Shown here in pieces: positions 17,615 through 26,023 of a DNA stretch of 64,000 bases. Made by a program: the position numbers and the translations under genes. The notes under the pieces are model-generated. The model saw only the letters and a program-made list of their open reading frames with translations. It did not search any database and had not been told where the DNA came from. Within the stretch, counting starts at the first letter, position 1. Every line of letters begins with the position of its first letter. This DNA comes from Haloarcula halophila (GTDB lineage: Archaea; Halobacteriota; Halobacteria; Halobacteriales; Haloarculaceae): assembly GCF_029278565.1 (NCBI RefSeq), contig NZ_CP119559.1, positions 1,426,001 through 1,490,000 of the forward strand, in the 5' to 3' direction.

Positions 17615-20344
17615 TCATTCTTCGAGGTCGTCTTGCCAGGACTGGACTTTCGCCATCAACTCGACCGGTGGCGTCTCGTTGACGTCCAGTTCCGAGAGGG
17701 CCGCCAACACCTCGTCGGCCTCCTCGCCGAAGCGGTCGGTGACGGCATCGGTCGGTGCCGTCCCGCCGCCGTCGGCGCTGGCCTGTTGCTCGCCGGCCGT
17801 CGGTCCCTCCGCGGCGGCGAAACTGCCCGACGAGAGGTCGAAGACGGCCTGTTTCGTCCCGCTTCCGCTGCTCCCTCTGGCCTCGATGGCCTTCTCCTCG
17901 CGGAGGCGATCCAGCACCGCCTGTGAGCGGTCGACGACCGGTTCGGGAACGCCAGCCATGTCCGCGACGTGGATACCGTAGCTCCGGTCGGTCGGACCGT
18001 CCCGGACCGTCCGGAGGAAGGTCACGTCGTCCTCGCCGTCCTCGGGGTCGCCGGCGACGGCGACGTGGACGTTCTCGACCCGGTCGAGGTGGTCCGCCAG
18101 CGTCGTCAGTTCGTGGTAGTGGGTCGCAAACAGCGTCTTCGCGCGGACCTCGTTGTGCAGGTACTCCGTGGCCGCCCACGCGATCGAGATGCCGTCGAAG
18201 GTAGCTGTCCCGCGGCCGACCTCGTCCAGGATGACCAGCGACTCCTCGGTCGCCGAGTGGAGGATGTTCGATAGCTCCTGCATCTCGACCATGAACGTCG
18301 ACCGGCCCTGTGCGAGTTCGTCCAGCGCGCCGACGCGGGTGTAGATGCCGTCGACGACGCCGACGGTGGCCGAGCGGGCCGGGACGAAACTCCCGACCTG
18401 GGCCAGCAGCGTCAGCAGCGCCGCCTGGCGCATGTACGTCGACTTCCCGCTCATGTTGGGACCGGTGACGACCAGGAACTGCCGGTCCTCGTCCATGTAG
18501 AGGTCGTTGGGGACGAACTCGGTCGTCTGCTCGACGACCGGGTGGCGACCGGCCTCGATCGACAGTTCACGGCCATCGGTCAGTTCCGGCCGGGTCCAGT
18601 CGTTCGCGACGGCGTGCGTCGCGAGCGATCCGAGCGCGTCGATCTCCGCCAGCGCCCGGCCCACGTCCTGCAACAGCGTCGCGCGGTCGGCGACCCGTTC
18701 GCGCAAGTCCTGGAACCGCTCGTACTCCACGTCGTGGCGGCGCTCCTCCAGTCGGAGGACGTCCCGCTCTTTCTCGTCGAGTTCCGGGATCGTGTAGCGT
18801 TTGGAGTTCTTGAGCGTCTTGATCTCCTCGTAGTCGTCGGGCACCTGGTCGGTCTCGCTCTTCCCGACCTGGATGTAGTAGCCGTCGGTCTTGTTGCGGT
18901 CGACCGAGAGGTGGGTGATCCCGGTCCGGTCTTTCTCCCGCTCCGGCAGCGTCTCCAGCCACTCCAGGGCGGCCTCGTGTTCCGCGATGATCTCGTCGAG
19001 GGTCGCGTCGTACCCGCGGCGGAACAGCCCGCCCTGCGTGACGGTTCCGGGCGGGTCCTCGACGAGCGCGTCGTCGAGTTCCGCCGCCAGTGTCGCGGCG
19101 GCCTCGCGGTCGGCACCGGCCAGCGCGTCCGCCAGCGGCGAGTCGGCCAGGCGCTCCGTCTCCGCGACGGCGTCGGCGATCACCGGGAGCAGTGCCAGCG
19201 TCTCCTGGACGGCTCGGAGGTCACGCGCGTCGGCGCTGCCGGAGGTCGCCCGGGCGGCCAGCCGTTCGAGGTCGTAGGCGTCACCCAGCGTCTCCCGGAT
19301 GGTCTCGCGGGCCATCGCCGCCCGAGTCAGCGCCGCCACGCTGGACTGTCGACGGCGCAGTTCCCCCCGATCGCGGCGGGGCCGCTGGAGCCAGCGCCGC
19401 AGGAGTCGCCCGCCGGCGGCGGTGACAGTGTGATCGATCGTCTCGAACAGCGACCCCGAACTGTCCCCCTGCATGGTCTCGGTGAGTTCGAGGTTGCGCT
19501 GGGTCGTCGCGTCCAGGTCGACGGTCTCGCGAGCGCCGTAGGCCTGCAGCCGCGTGACCGCTGCCAGCGTGCCGACGCCGGTCTCCTCGACGTAGGCCAG
19601 CGCGGCACCGGCGGCAGCGATGGCCGCGTCGTCGTCGGCGACACCGACGCTGTCGAGCGTCTCGGCTCCGAACTGCTCGCGGACCCGGTGGCGGGCTCGG
19701 CCGGGCGCAAACGACTCCGTGGCGTGCAGGGTCAGCGTCGCGTCGGTCCGCTCGCGGAGGCGGTCGAGGAACTCGTCGTCCCCCCGCAGATCCGGCCCCG
19801 GCAGGATCTCGGCCGGCGAGAAGGTGTACAGCTCCGAGAGCACCGCACCCGGGTCGGCGTCGTCGAGTTGTGTGACCTGGAACTGGCCGGTCGTCACGTC
19901 GGCGAACGCCAGGCCGTAGGTGTCGCCGTCGCTGGACCCCGTATTGCCCGAGGAACCCCGCCCCTCGCTCTCCCGGACGACCGTCGCGAGGTACTGGGCC
20001 GCGTCGTCACCCGTCTCGACGTGCGTGCCAGGGGTGACCACGCGGGTGATCTCCCGGGCGTGGCCGTCGGCCGTCTCGTGTTGGTCGGCTACGGCGACCC
20101 GGTAACCCCGTTCGACGAGCGCCGAGACGTACGGCGTCAGATCGTCGACCGGGACGCCCGCCATCGGATACGAAGAACCGTGTGAGGACTTCTGACTCAC
20201 CTTCAGGTCGAGTTCGTCCGCCACCAGTTCGGCGTCCTCGTCGAAGAACTCGTAGAAGTCCCCACACTGCATCGTCAGCACGTCGGCGTCGGTCTCCTCC
20301 TTGAGTGCGAGGAACTCCCCGACGATACCCGTCGCCTCTGTCAT
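17615..20344 (-). CDS. mutS: DNA mismatch repair ATPase MutS (first copy)
   Basis: 909 residues, full MutS1 length. The mismatch-reading F-Y-E motif is in CGDFYEFF at residues 30-32. The connector domain with PMAGVPV, the lever/clamp domains, and the ATPase follow (Walker [12 protein letters not shown] near residue 625, Walker [17 protein letters not shown], then FATHYHELT). The Ser/Gly-rich C-terminal region (RGSSGSGTKQAVFDLSSGSF) separates the ATPase from the final helical clamp. MutS binds mispairs and recruits MutL; mutL lies 2.2 kb away on the same strand but is not contiguous. A second, distinct mutS is at 42531. Confidence 0.96.
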   Translation of the reverse strand: MTEATGIVGEFLALKEETDADVLTMQCGDFYEFFDEDAELVADELDLKVSQKSSHGSSYPMAGVPVDDLTPYVSALVERGYRVAVADQHETADGHAREITRVVTPGTHVETGDDAAQYLATVVRESEGRGSSGNTGSSDGDTYGLAFADVTTGQFQVTQLDDADPGAVLSELYTFSPAEILPGPDLRGDDEFLDRLRERTDATLTLHATESFAPGRARHRVREQFGAETLDSVGVADDDAAIAAAGAALAYVEETGVGTLAAVTRLQAYGARETVDLDATTQRNLELTETMQGDSSGSLFETIDHTVTAAGGRLLRRWLQRPRRDRGELRRRQSSVAALTRAAMARETIRETLGDAYDLERLAARATSGSADARDLRAVQETLALLPVIADAVAETERLADSPLADALAGADREAAATLAAELDDALVEDPPGTVTQGGLFRRGYDATLDEIIAEHEAALEWLETLPEREKDRTGITHLSVDRNKTDGYYIQVGKSETDQVPDDYEEIKTLKNSKRYTIPELDEKERDVLRLEERRHDVEYERFQDLRERVADRATLLQDVGRALAEIDALGSLATHAVANDWTRPELTDGRELSIEAGRHPVVEQTTEFVPNDLYMDEDRQFLVVTGPNMSGKSTYMRQAALLTLLAQVGSFVPARSATVGVVDGIYTRVGALDELAQGRSTFMVEMQELSNILHSATEESLVILDEVGRGTATFDGISIAWAATEYLHNEVRAKTLFATHYHELTTLADHLDRVENVHVAVAGDPEDGEDDVTFLRTVRDGPTDRSYGIHVADMAGVPEPVVDRSQAVLDRLREEKAIEARGSSGSGTKQAVFDLSSGSFAAAEGPTAGEQQASADGGGTAPTDAVTDRFGEEADEVLAALSELDVNETPPVELMAKVQSWQDDLEE

Positions 20345-20416
20345 ATCCCTCTCTGTGGTCGTCCCCGGGGTAAGGATTGCGGGTGCCGAGTCGGTGGGGA
20401 CGACAGCCAGTGGACG

Positions 20417-21382
20417 CTACCCGCCGAACACCACCGAGAGGGCGACGACGAACACCAACGAACCGAAGACGAACGACACGTCACGCGGTTGGATGCGCAT
20501 GTTCTCCGTTCGAAGCGTCCGACTCTCGGAGTCCGCAAGCGACTGTGAGAACCCTTTCGTCTCCATCGCCTCCACGGTGACACGGGCGCGTTTGGCAACG
20601 TTGAAGATGAGCGGATAGAACGCCTTGATCGAGAGCTTCAGTAGGTAGTAGAAGTACCGCCAGTTCAGGAGTCCCTTCTCCTCGGGCACTTTGCTCCGGA
20701 GCCGGAAGGAGTTGATCAGCGCGTGGTACTCCTCGACGAGCAGCGGCATCATCCGGTAGCCGTAGGCGATGGCGAAGGTGAGTTGCCGCGGGACACCGAG
20801 CCGAAGCATCCCCTTGCTGATCTTCTGTGGGCTCATCGCGGAGAAGACGGCGAGACTGATCACCGAGATGATCGTCAGTTTGAGGAAGAACGGGACGACC
20901 GCGCCGACGGCGTCGATACCGACCTCCTGGCTCGTCAACGCGGTGGTGATGCCCTGGCTGGTCGCGGTCGCGACGATCGTCCCGGCCTCGGCGAAGACGC
21001 CGAGGTCGAGCGCTACGGCGGCGTCGATCACCCGGCCTGCGTTGTCACCGAGGTACGTCGCGGCGCGGAGCACACCACCCATCAGCGGGACGACGACGAC
21101 GAAGAAGCCGACGTTGGTGAGTTGCCCGAACAGCAACAGGGCGAGCAGATACTTGCTAACCTGTGACAGCGCCGCGAGGACGAACGCCGCCCCGAGCATC
21201 ACCGCGAGCGGGAGCGGGTCGTAGAACAGCCACGGGACGATCATGAACAGGACCGTCCACAGCAACACGACCCGTGGATCGAACGTATTCAACAACGCGT
21301 CCTCGTTGTCGTAGGCCGTCCGCATCAGATCGACCTTGACGTCCGCGACCGAGATGTCGGTGAAGGCGTCGACGTATTTCAT
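20417..21382 (-). CDS. ecfT: ECF transporter transmembrane component EcfT
   Basis: 321 residues with about five or six membrane spans (VLLWTVLFMIVPWLFY, LLFGQLTNVGFFVVVVPLMGGVL, IISVISLAVFSAMSP) and the EcfT coupling region RLGVPRQLTFAIAYGYRMMPLL followed by EYHALINSFRLR. The second coupling motif reads VEAMETKGF where Ala-Arg-Gly is usual. EcfT holds the two ATPase domains and the substrate-binding S protein together. Its start overlaps the end of the ATPase gene by four bases (21379-21382), so translation is coupled. A last span (VFGSLVFVVALSVVFGG) ends the protein. Confidence 0.85.
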   Translation of the reverse strand: MKYVDAFTDISVADVKVDLMRTAYDNEDALLNTFDPRVVLLWTVLFMIVPWLFYDPLPLAVMLGAAFVLAALSQVSKYLLALLLFGQLTNVGFFVVVVPLMGGVLRAATYLGDNAGRVIDAAVALDLGVFAEAGTIVATATSQGITTALTSQEVGIDAVGAVVPFFLKLTIISVISLAVFSAMSPQKISKGMLRLGVPRQLTFAIAYGYRMMPLLVEEYHALINSFRLRSKVPEEKGLLNWRYFYYLLKLSIKAFYPLIFNVAKRARVTVEAMETKGFSQSLADSESRTLRTENMRIQPRDVSFVFGSLVFVVALSVVFGG

Positions 21383-23172
21383 CGGTCCTCCGAAGTCGGT
21401 ACGCCCGCTGGGTCGTCGGGGTGGTCGGGACCGCCGAGTTCGGTCGAACTGATCGCCTCGACCATCGCATCGGTCGTGAGCACCGGCGACGCCACGTCGA
21501 GGCGGTCGCCGAGTTCGACGACCTGCGGTTGACGGAGATCGGCCTCGGCCAGCAGGTCCGTGTCGTCGAAGACGTCGGCCGGCGGCGCGTCGGCGAGCAC
21601 GTCGCCGTCGCCCATGACGATAACCCGGTCGGCCCAGGCGGCCACCAGTTGGAGATCGTGGGAGGCGACGACGACCGTCTCGACGCGGCTCTCGGCTTTC
21701 CGGAGCATCCCCGTCACCTCACGGCGGCTCTGCAGGTCGAGACTGCCGGTCGGTTCGTCCAGCAACACGACGGTCGGATCCGTCGCCAGACCGATCCCGA
21801 GCGACGCCCGGCGCTGCTGTCCGAGGCTCATCAGTCGACCGTCCCTGTCGGCGAGTTCCGCCAGGTCCAGATACTGGACGATGTCGTCGACGCGTGCGTC
21901 GACGCCGTCCGCGTCGCGATCTTCGAGGTAGTACGCGATGTCCTTGCGGACGGTGTCTTCGACGAACATCTCCTCGGGGTTCTGGTGGATGTAGACGGTA
22001 TCGTCGGCCAACTCCTCCGGGAGCGTCTCGTCGGTGTCCTGTCCTAGCACGGTCACGGTCCCCGAATCGGGTGCTTCGATGCCGGTGATGAGCCGCAGGA
22101 GGGTCGACTTGCCGGCGCCGTTGGCACCGACGAGGGCCACGCGGTCGCCGGCGTACAGGTCGAGATCGAGGCCGTCGAGGACCCGGTTGTATCCCTCCCT
22201 GAGCGTCGGATAGCCGTGCTCGACGCCCTCCAGCGAGACGAGGACCTCGCCGTCGCCGGCGGTCGTCGGTGTGGTCGTGTCAGCTGTCGGTGTCGTCGCC
22301 TCGACGCCGCCGTCGGCCAGCTGTGGGGGCGCGTCGGTGAACGCCGTCACTGCCCCCTCGACGGTGACGGGGTACCGGCCGTCGGGAAGCCGCCCTGCCC
22401 CCGACGGCAGCCCGTCGGCGATCTGTGTCACCTGTGGCGGGTGGATGTCGTGTGCGAGGAGGTCGTCGAGCCGGTTGAGGCCGACCGACACCGGCTCCTT
22501 CCAAGCGACGCCGCCGTCGGACACCAGCGCCATCTGATCGCAGTACTCGCCGATGAACTCGGAGTGGTGCTCGATGACGATGATCGTCTTGCCCTGTTCC
22601 TCGTGGAGCCAGCGGAGTTGCTCGTAGGTCTCCCGTGCGTTGTGTGGGTCCAACTGGGCGGCCGGCTCGTCGATGAAGATGAACTCGGGGTCCATCGCGA
22701 GCACGCCCGCGAGCGCGACCAGGTGTTGCTGACCGCCGCTCAGCTCCCAGATGAACCGGTCGTCGAGGTCCGCGAGGCCGACCGCTTCCAACGCACGCGT
22801 GGCCCGTTCCTCGTAGTCGTCGAGCCCGTAGTTCAGCGGGGCGAACTCGACGTCGTCACGCACCGTCTCCTGGACCAGCTGGTTCTCGAAGTCCTGGAAC
22901 ACGTAGCCGACGTGTCTGGACAGCTCGGCCACACTGGAGTCGACCGTGTCGATTCCGGCGACTTCGACCGTGCCGTCGAGTTCGCCCTCGAAGAAGTGCG
23001 GGATCAGGCCGTTGAACGTCTTACACAGCGTCGTCTTTCCGCTTCCGTTGCCGCCGACGATAGCCGTGAACTCCCCGGGTTCGATCGTCAGGTTCGCATC
23101 CCGTAACACCGGCTCGTCACCGCCGGGATAGCGGAACGTCAGGTTGTCGACGACGATTGTGTCCTGGCTCAT
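21379..23172 (-). CDS. ECF transporter ATPase, two ABC domains in one chain
   Basis: 597 residues, two complete ABC ATPases fused. Domain 1 has Walker A GGNGSGKTTL near residue 38, signature LSGGQQ and Walker B FIFIDEPAAQLD. Domain 2 has Walker A GANGAGKSTL, Walker B VVLLDEPTGSLD and an altered signature MSLGQQRR instead of LSGGQ. The linker contains a Thr-rich segment. In typical ECF systems EcfA1 and EcfA2 are separate subunits; here one chain supplies both. The asymmetric signature suggests that one ATP site is degenerate. It lies between the candidate S component and EcfT. Confidence 0.9.
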   Translation of the reverse strand: MSQDTIVVDNLTFRYPGGDEPVLRDANLTIEPGEFTAIVGGNGSGKTTLCKTFNGLIPHFFEGELDGTVEVAGIDTVDSSVAELSRHVGYVFQDFENQLVQETVRDDVEFAPLNYGLDDYEERATRALEAVGLADLDDRFIWELSGGQQHLVALAGVLAMDPEFIFIDEPAAQLDPHNARETYEQLRWLHEEQGKTIIVIEHHSEFIGEYCDQMALVSDGGVAWKEPVSVGLNRLDDLLAHDIHPPQVTQIADGLPSGAGRLPDGRYPVTVEGAVTAFTDAPPQLADGGVEATTPTADTTTPTTAGDGEVLVSLEGVEHGYPTLREGYNRVLDGLDLDLYAGDRVALVGANGAGKSTLLRLITGIEAPDSGTVTVLGQDTDETLPEELADDTVYIHQNPEEMFVEDTVRKDIAYYLEDRDADGVDARVDDIVQYLDLAELADRDGRLMSLGQQRRASLGIGLATDPTVVLLDEPTGSLDLQSRREVTGMLRKAESRVETVVVASHDLQLVAAWADRVIVMGDGDVLADAPPADVFDDTDLLAEADLRQPQVVELGDRLDVASPVLTTDAMVEAISSTELGGPDHPDDPAGVPTSEDR

Positions 23173-23181
23173 GCTGTGGGC

Positions 23182-24039
23182 TCAGGCCTGGGTCCGCTGC
23201 TGGCGGTAGTAGACGAGGCCGAACGCGACGAGCGCGGAGATCACGATCGGGACGAACAGGAACGCTTGCCCGTACGTTTCGACGAACTGCGGTTCGAAGA
23301 CGATGAGGCCGCCGCTGGTCTCGCTGAGCATCTCGACGGCGAAGGCGATCGGGAGCAGAGCAGCCCAGGCGACCAGTCGCTTCAGCGACGACCGGGTGAA
23401 CATCGGGCCGTCGCGTCCGTCGATCGGGTTCATCCCGAGCAGCGGTTCGATCTTCCCGCGCAGGCGGGGGTAGAGATACAGCGTCGGGATCGCACCGAAG
23501 ATCAGGCCGGCCCCGATGATCTGAACGAGTGCGCCCATCCCCTCGGTTGCCCAGACCGTCTCGGGCAGCCACGAGATGGCTTCGAGTTCTTCGACGCCGA
23601 CGTAGAACTTCCCGACGTCGATGAACCACGCCGCGACTTCCTCCATCGCCTTCGCGAGGAAGCCGACGGCCGCGATCTGTTTCACGTCCGTCGGATCGGT
23701 GATCAACGACATGGCGAAGAACCACGACATGGTGATGACGATCAGTCCCTCCACGGCCCCGAGGGCGCTGAAGTCGCCGATCAGTATCTCACCGAAGACG
23801 ATGCCACCGACGGGGATCGCGAGACAGGCCCAGAACGACCGGAACAGCAGGACCACCGACATCGCGACGAACCAGAACGGGCCGATCTCCAGACCCAGCC
23901 CGCCCATCGAGAACTCCGGAAGGAGTTCCGTGATCATGCTCTGGAACCCGTGCAGGGACATCACGAGGATGAACACCATCATGTCCCTGTGGTCGAAGCT
24001 GAACACGCTACTCGACTCCGCCGAGGTGTTAATTCCCAT
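23182..24039 (-). CDS. Candidate substrate-binding (S) membrane protein of the ECF transporter
   Basis: 285 residues with roughly seven hydrophobic spans (MMVFILVMSLHGFQSMI, FWFVAMSVVLLFRSFWACLAI, VEGLIVITMSWFFAMSL, LVQIIGAGLIFGAIPTLYLYP, LVAWAALLPIAFAVEML, FLFVPIVISALVAFGLVYY). Its position, first in the operon and nine bases before the ATPase gene, is that of an ECF S component. At 285 residues it is much longer than most S proteins (about 180-200), and I see no known vitamin-specific motif. It could be an S protein for an unknown substrate. A TATA box supports a leaderless start at ATG 24039. Confidence 0.6.
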   Translation of the reverse strand: MGINTSAESSSVFSFDHRDMMVFILVMSLHGFQSMITELLPEFSMGGLGLEIGPFWFVAMSVVLLFRSFWACLAIPVGGIVFGEILIGDFSALGAVEGLIVITMSWFFAMSLITDPTDVKQIAAVGFLAKAMEEVAAWFIDVGKFYVGVEELEAISWLPETVWATEGMGALVQIIGAGLIFGAIPTLYLYPRLRGKIEPLLGMNPIDGRDGPMFTRSSLKRLVAWAALLPIAFAVEMLSETSGGLIVFEPQFVETYGQAFLFVPIVISALVAFGLVYYRQQRTQA

Positions 24040-24341
24040 ACGGGAGGGGGTTTTCCTCCGTTTTATTTAACCCGTGATATGTGTGATATTGGCGTCTCGG
24101 TGCCGATACCGTTTGGTACGTGCTGTTGTCCACGGGTCAGTGCGGTCGGGATCACTCCCGATCGCTATTGAGTGGTATGCAGAGCCGGGAGACGACCGAA
24201 ACGGTCGGTTGGCTGTGCGAATCTCGGTGTCTGCAGAGAACTGAGCGGAGACCGCCGGCGATCGGCGCGTGAGCGACGGTGTGACGGGTCGGCCAGTCCG
24301 GCCGCTTACGCCGAGCAATACCACAGCCTTACCGAAGGGAG
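24040..24341. other. Non-coding gap between the ECF operon and the PHP gene
   Basis: About 300 bases. The left end holds the TATA box of the ECF operon (24062-24071). I looked for a riboswitch-like repeated stem and did not find one. The rest shows no convincing ORF or repeat. Confidence 0.5.
24062..24071 (-). promoter_or_regulatory. TATA box of the ECF transporter operon
   Basis: Minus-strand GTTAAATAAA is centred 27 bases before ATG 24039, a textbook haloarchaeal TATA box. The mRNA of the ECF operon should be leaderless, which also argues against a 5' UTR riboswitch. Confidence 0.7.
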
Positions 24342-25112
24342 TCAGGCGAGGACAGCGTCGATCTCCAGGCAGTCGATAGCCGATCGGGCGATCCGGTCAC
24401 GGAGCGTCGGGACTCGCGTCGTCACCTCTTCGGGTCGGTGACTGTCGGTGCCGAGCACGAATCCGACACCGTGGTCGGCGAACCGTGACAGCATCGACGG
24501 GTCCGGATGGGGCCGTCCGAGCGCGTCGTTGACCCGTCCGGCGTTGAGTTCCGGAACGGTCCGTGAGTCGGCCAGCGCCGCGGCGACGCGGTCGTAATCG
24601 CTCGGGCGCGAGACACCCCGGAGCGTCTCCAGTCGCTCCGGTAGATCGAGGTGGCCGAGCACGTCGAACAGGTCGGCCTCGACCAAGTCGACGACTGTGT
24701 CGTAGTAGCGTTCGACGGCGTCCCGTCGGACCCCCGCTGCGCTATCGACGTACTGGGCGTCGGAGGTGTAGTCGTAGTCCCCGGCGAAGTGGACGCTGCC
24801 GATGCTGTACTCGAAGTCGGCGGTCGCGAGGAACTCCCGAATCCGATCGGCGTCCCCCGGGACGTAGCTCACCTCGGCCGCGTCGTACAGCGTCAGATCG
24901 GTCGTCGCACGGGCTGTATCGATCCGCTCGCGGCGCCGTTCGTAGGTCTCGTCGAGGTCGTACGTCTCGTGGCGGCCGAACGCGTCCTCGGTCAGGATAC
25001 AGTGGTCGGTGAGACCGAGGCCGTCGAGTCCGGCCGCTTCGGCCGCCTCGATCATCGCCGACAGGGCCGACCCGTCGGAGAACGTCGTGTGCGTGTGGAC
25101 GTCCGTCCGCAT
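24342..25112 (-). CDS. PHP-domain phosphoesterase (histidinol-phosphatase-like)
   Basis: 256 residues. Metal-binding motifs of the PHP fold are visible: HTHTTFSDGS at residues 6-15, LTDHC, GSVHF, and the C-terminal GTDSHRPEEV. Such proteins hydrolyse phosphate esters with a trinuclear metal centre. HisK-type histidinol phosphatases and nucleotide or oligonucleotide phosphatases share the fold, so the substrate is open. It starts on the TGATG overlap with the ComB-like gene (25112), so the two are co-translated. The C-terminal residues ECIDAVLA-like tail (CLEIDAVLA) is within the PHP fold. Confidence 0.8.
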   Translation of the reverse strand: MRTDVHTHTTFSDGSALSAMIEAAEAAGLDGLGLTDHCILTEDAFGRHETYDLDETYERRRERIDTARATTDLTLYDAAEVSYVPGDADRIREFLATADFEYSIGSVHFAGDYDYTSDAQYVDSAAGVRRDAVERYYDTVVDLVEADLFDVLGHLDLPERLETLRGVSRPSDYDRVAAALADSRTVPELNAGRVNDALGRPHPDPSMLSRFADHGVGFVLGTDSHRPEEVTTRVPTLRDRIARSAIDCLEIDAVLA

Positions 25113-25849
25113 CAGTCCGCGGAGACGTCGTAGAGCTTCTGTCCGTCGAGTTTCGGGACGACGTCGCGGCTATCGAAGTCGAGGACGTACTCGTAGAGGT
25201 CCGTCCGCTTGATCTGGGGGCGGCGTTCGTACTTCGCACCCTTCGAGAACTCGACCATCTCGCGGTACACCGCCCGTTCGCGGTCGGTCGGTGGGTCCGC
25301 AAGCAGGTGGCGAGCGATGAACAGCGCGCCCGCGACGTCCTCGGGTGACGGTTTCCCGTTGGACCCAGCGGCGACGAAGTACGTTTCCTCGTCCTGTTCC
25401 CGGAGGTGGTCGGCCAGTGTGACGCCGTTGGTGAGCCCCCCGACGTAGACGTTCACCCCGTCGCCCCCCGCGAGTCGGAGATCGGTAACGGCGTTCCCAC
25501 CGTTCGTAGACGTCATCGCCGTCGGCCGGCCGGCCACGTCGACGTCCTGGACGAAACTCGGCGAGTTGAAGAAGTCGTATCCCTCCTCGCCGCGGTAGTT
25601 CGGACCGGAGCCACCGCCGATCTTCGCCCGTGGATGGTCGGCCTGGAAGGCCGGCTCTTCACCACGGTTTTCGGTGATGTGGATGTACTCGGCGCCGTTC
25701 GCGAACAGCTCCGGGACCGTCGTCGAGAACTGTGCAACGTCGACGACGACGTAGTTCCCCGGCTCGGGGTCGTCCGGGATCTGTGCCCGTGCGGGGATCA
25801 TCTGTTCGATCGGCAGCGACTCGGCCGTCCCGTCTGCTAACAGACTCAC
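25112..25849 (-). CDS. comB: 2-phosphosulfolactate phosphatase (ComB) family protein
   Basis: 245 residues. ComB-type features are YVVVDVAQFSTTVPELFANGA (family VDVxRATTT region), GGGSGPNYRG, FNSPSFVQ and TSTNGGNAV. ComB removes phosphate from 2-phosphosulfolactate in coenzyme M synthesis, yet haloarchaea do not make methane, so the haloarchaeal homologues must act on another substrate or supply sulfolactate. The GTG start at 25849 is used; ATG 25801 is an alternative that would drop 16 residues. It is the first gene of a two-gene unit with the PHP phosphatase. Confidence 0.75.
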   Translation of the reverse strand: MSLLADGTAESLPIEQMIPARAQIPDDPEPGNYVVVDVAQFSTTVPELFANGAEYIHITENRGEEPAFQADHPRAKIGGGSGPNYRGEEGYDFFNSPSFVQDVDVAGRPTAMTSTNGGNAVTDLRLAGGDGVNVYVGGLTNGVTLADHLREQDEETYFVAAGSNGKPSPEDVAGALFIARHLLADPPTDRERAVYREMVEFSKGAKYERRPQIKRTDLYEYVLDFDSRDVVPKLDGQKLYDVSAD

Positions 25850-25991
25850 GCCCGGAACTCCATCGGAACGTCGTTTGAGTGTGACTATGAGTGCTATAGT
25901 TCCGAATAGAGTGATCGGTAGCGGACCGGAGTCGTACAGTTCCGCCGACTCGGTATCCTCTGGGTGTGTGCCCCCACCGGGTATCGGTCAA

Positions 25992-26000
25992 CTATTTCAA
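25992..26000 (+). promoter_or_regulatory. TATA-like box for the gene at 26024
   Basis: CTATTTCAA is centred about 28 bases before ATG 26024 and supports this start over upstream in-frame codons. Confidence 0.45.
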
Positions 26001-26023
26001 CCGTGAGCCGGTACCATGGGTCA

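Noticed and set aside
18542-20185. A 547-codon open frame opposite mutS
   Set aside because: It is antisense to a gene with full MutS motifs and has an Arg/Val/Gly-rich composition typical of shadow frames in GC-rich DNA.
24040-24341. Possible riboswitch for the ECF operon
   Set aside because: The TATA box is 27 bases before the ATG, so the mRNA should have no leader to fold.
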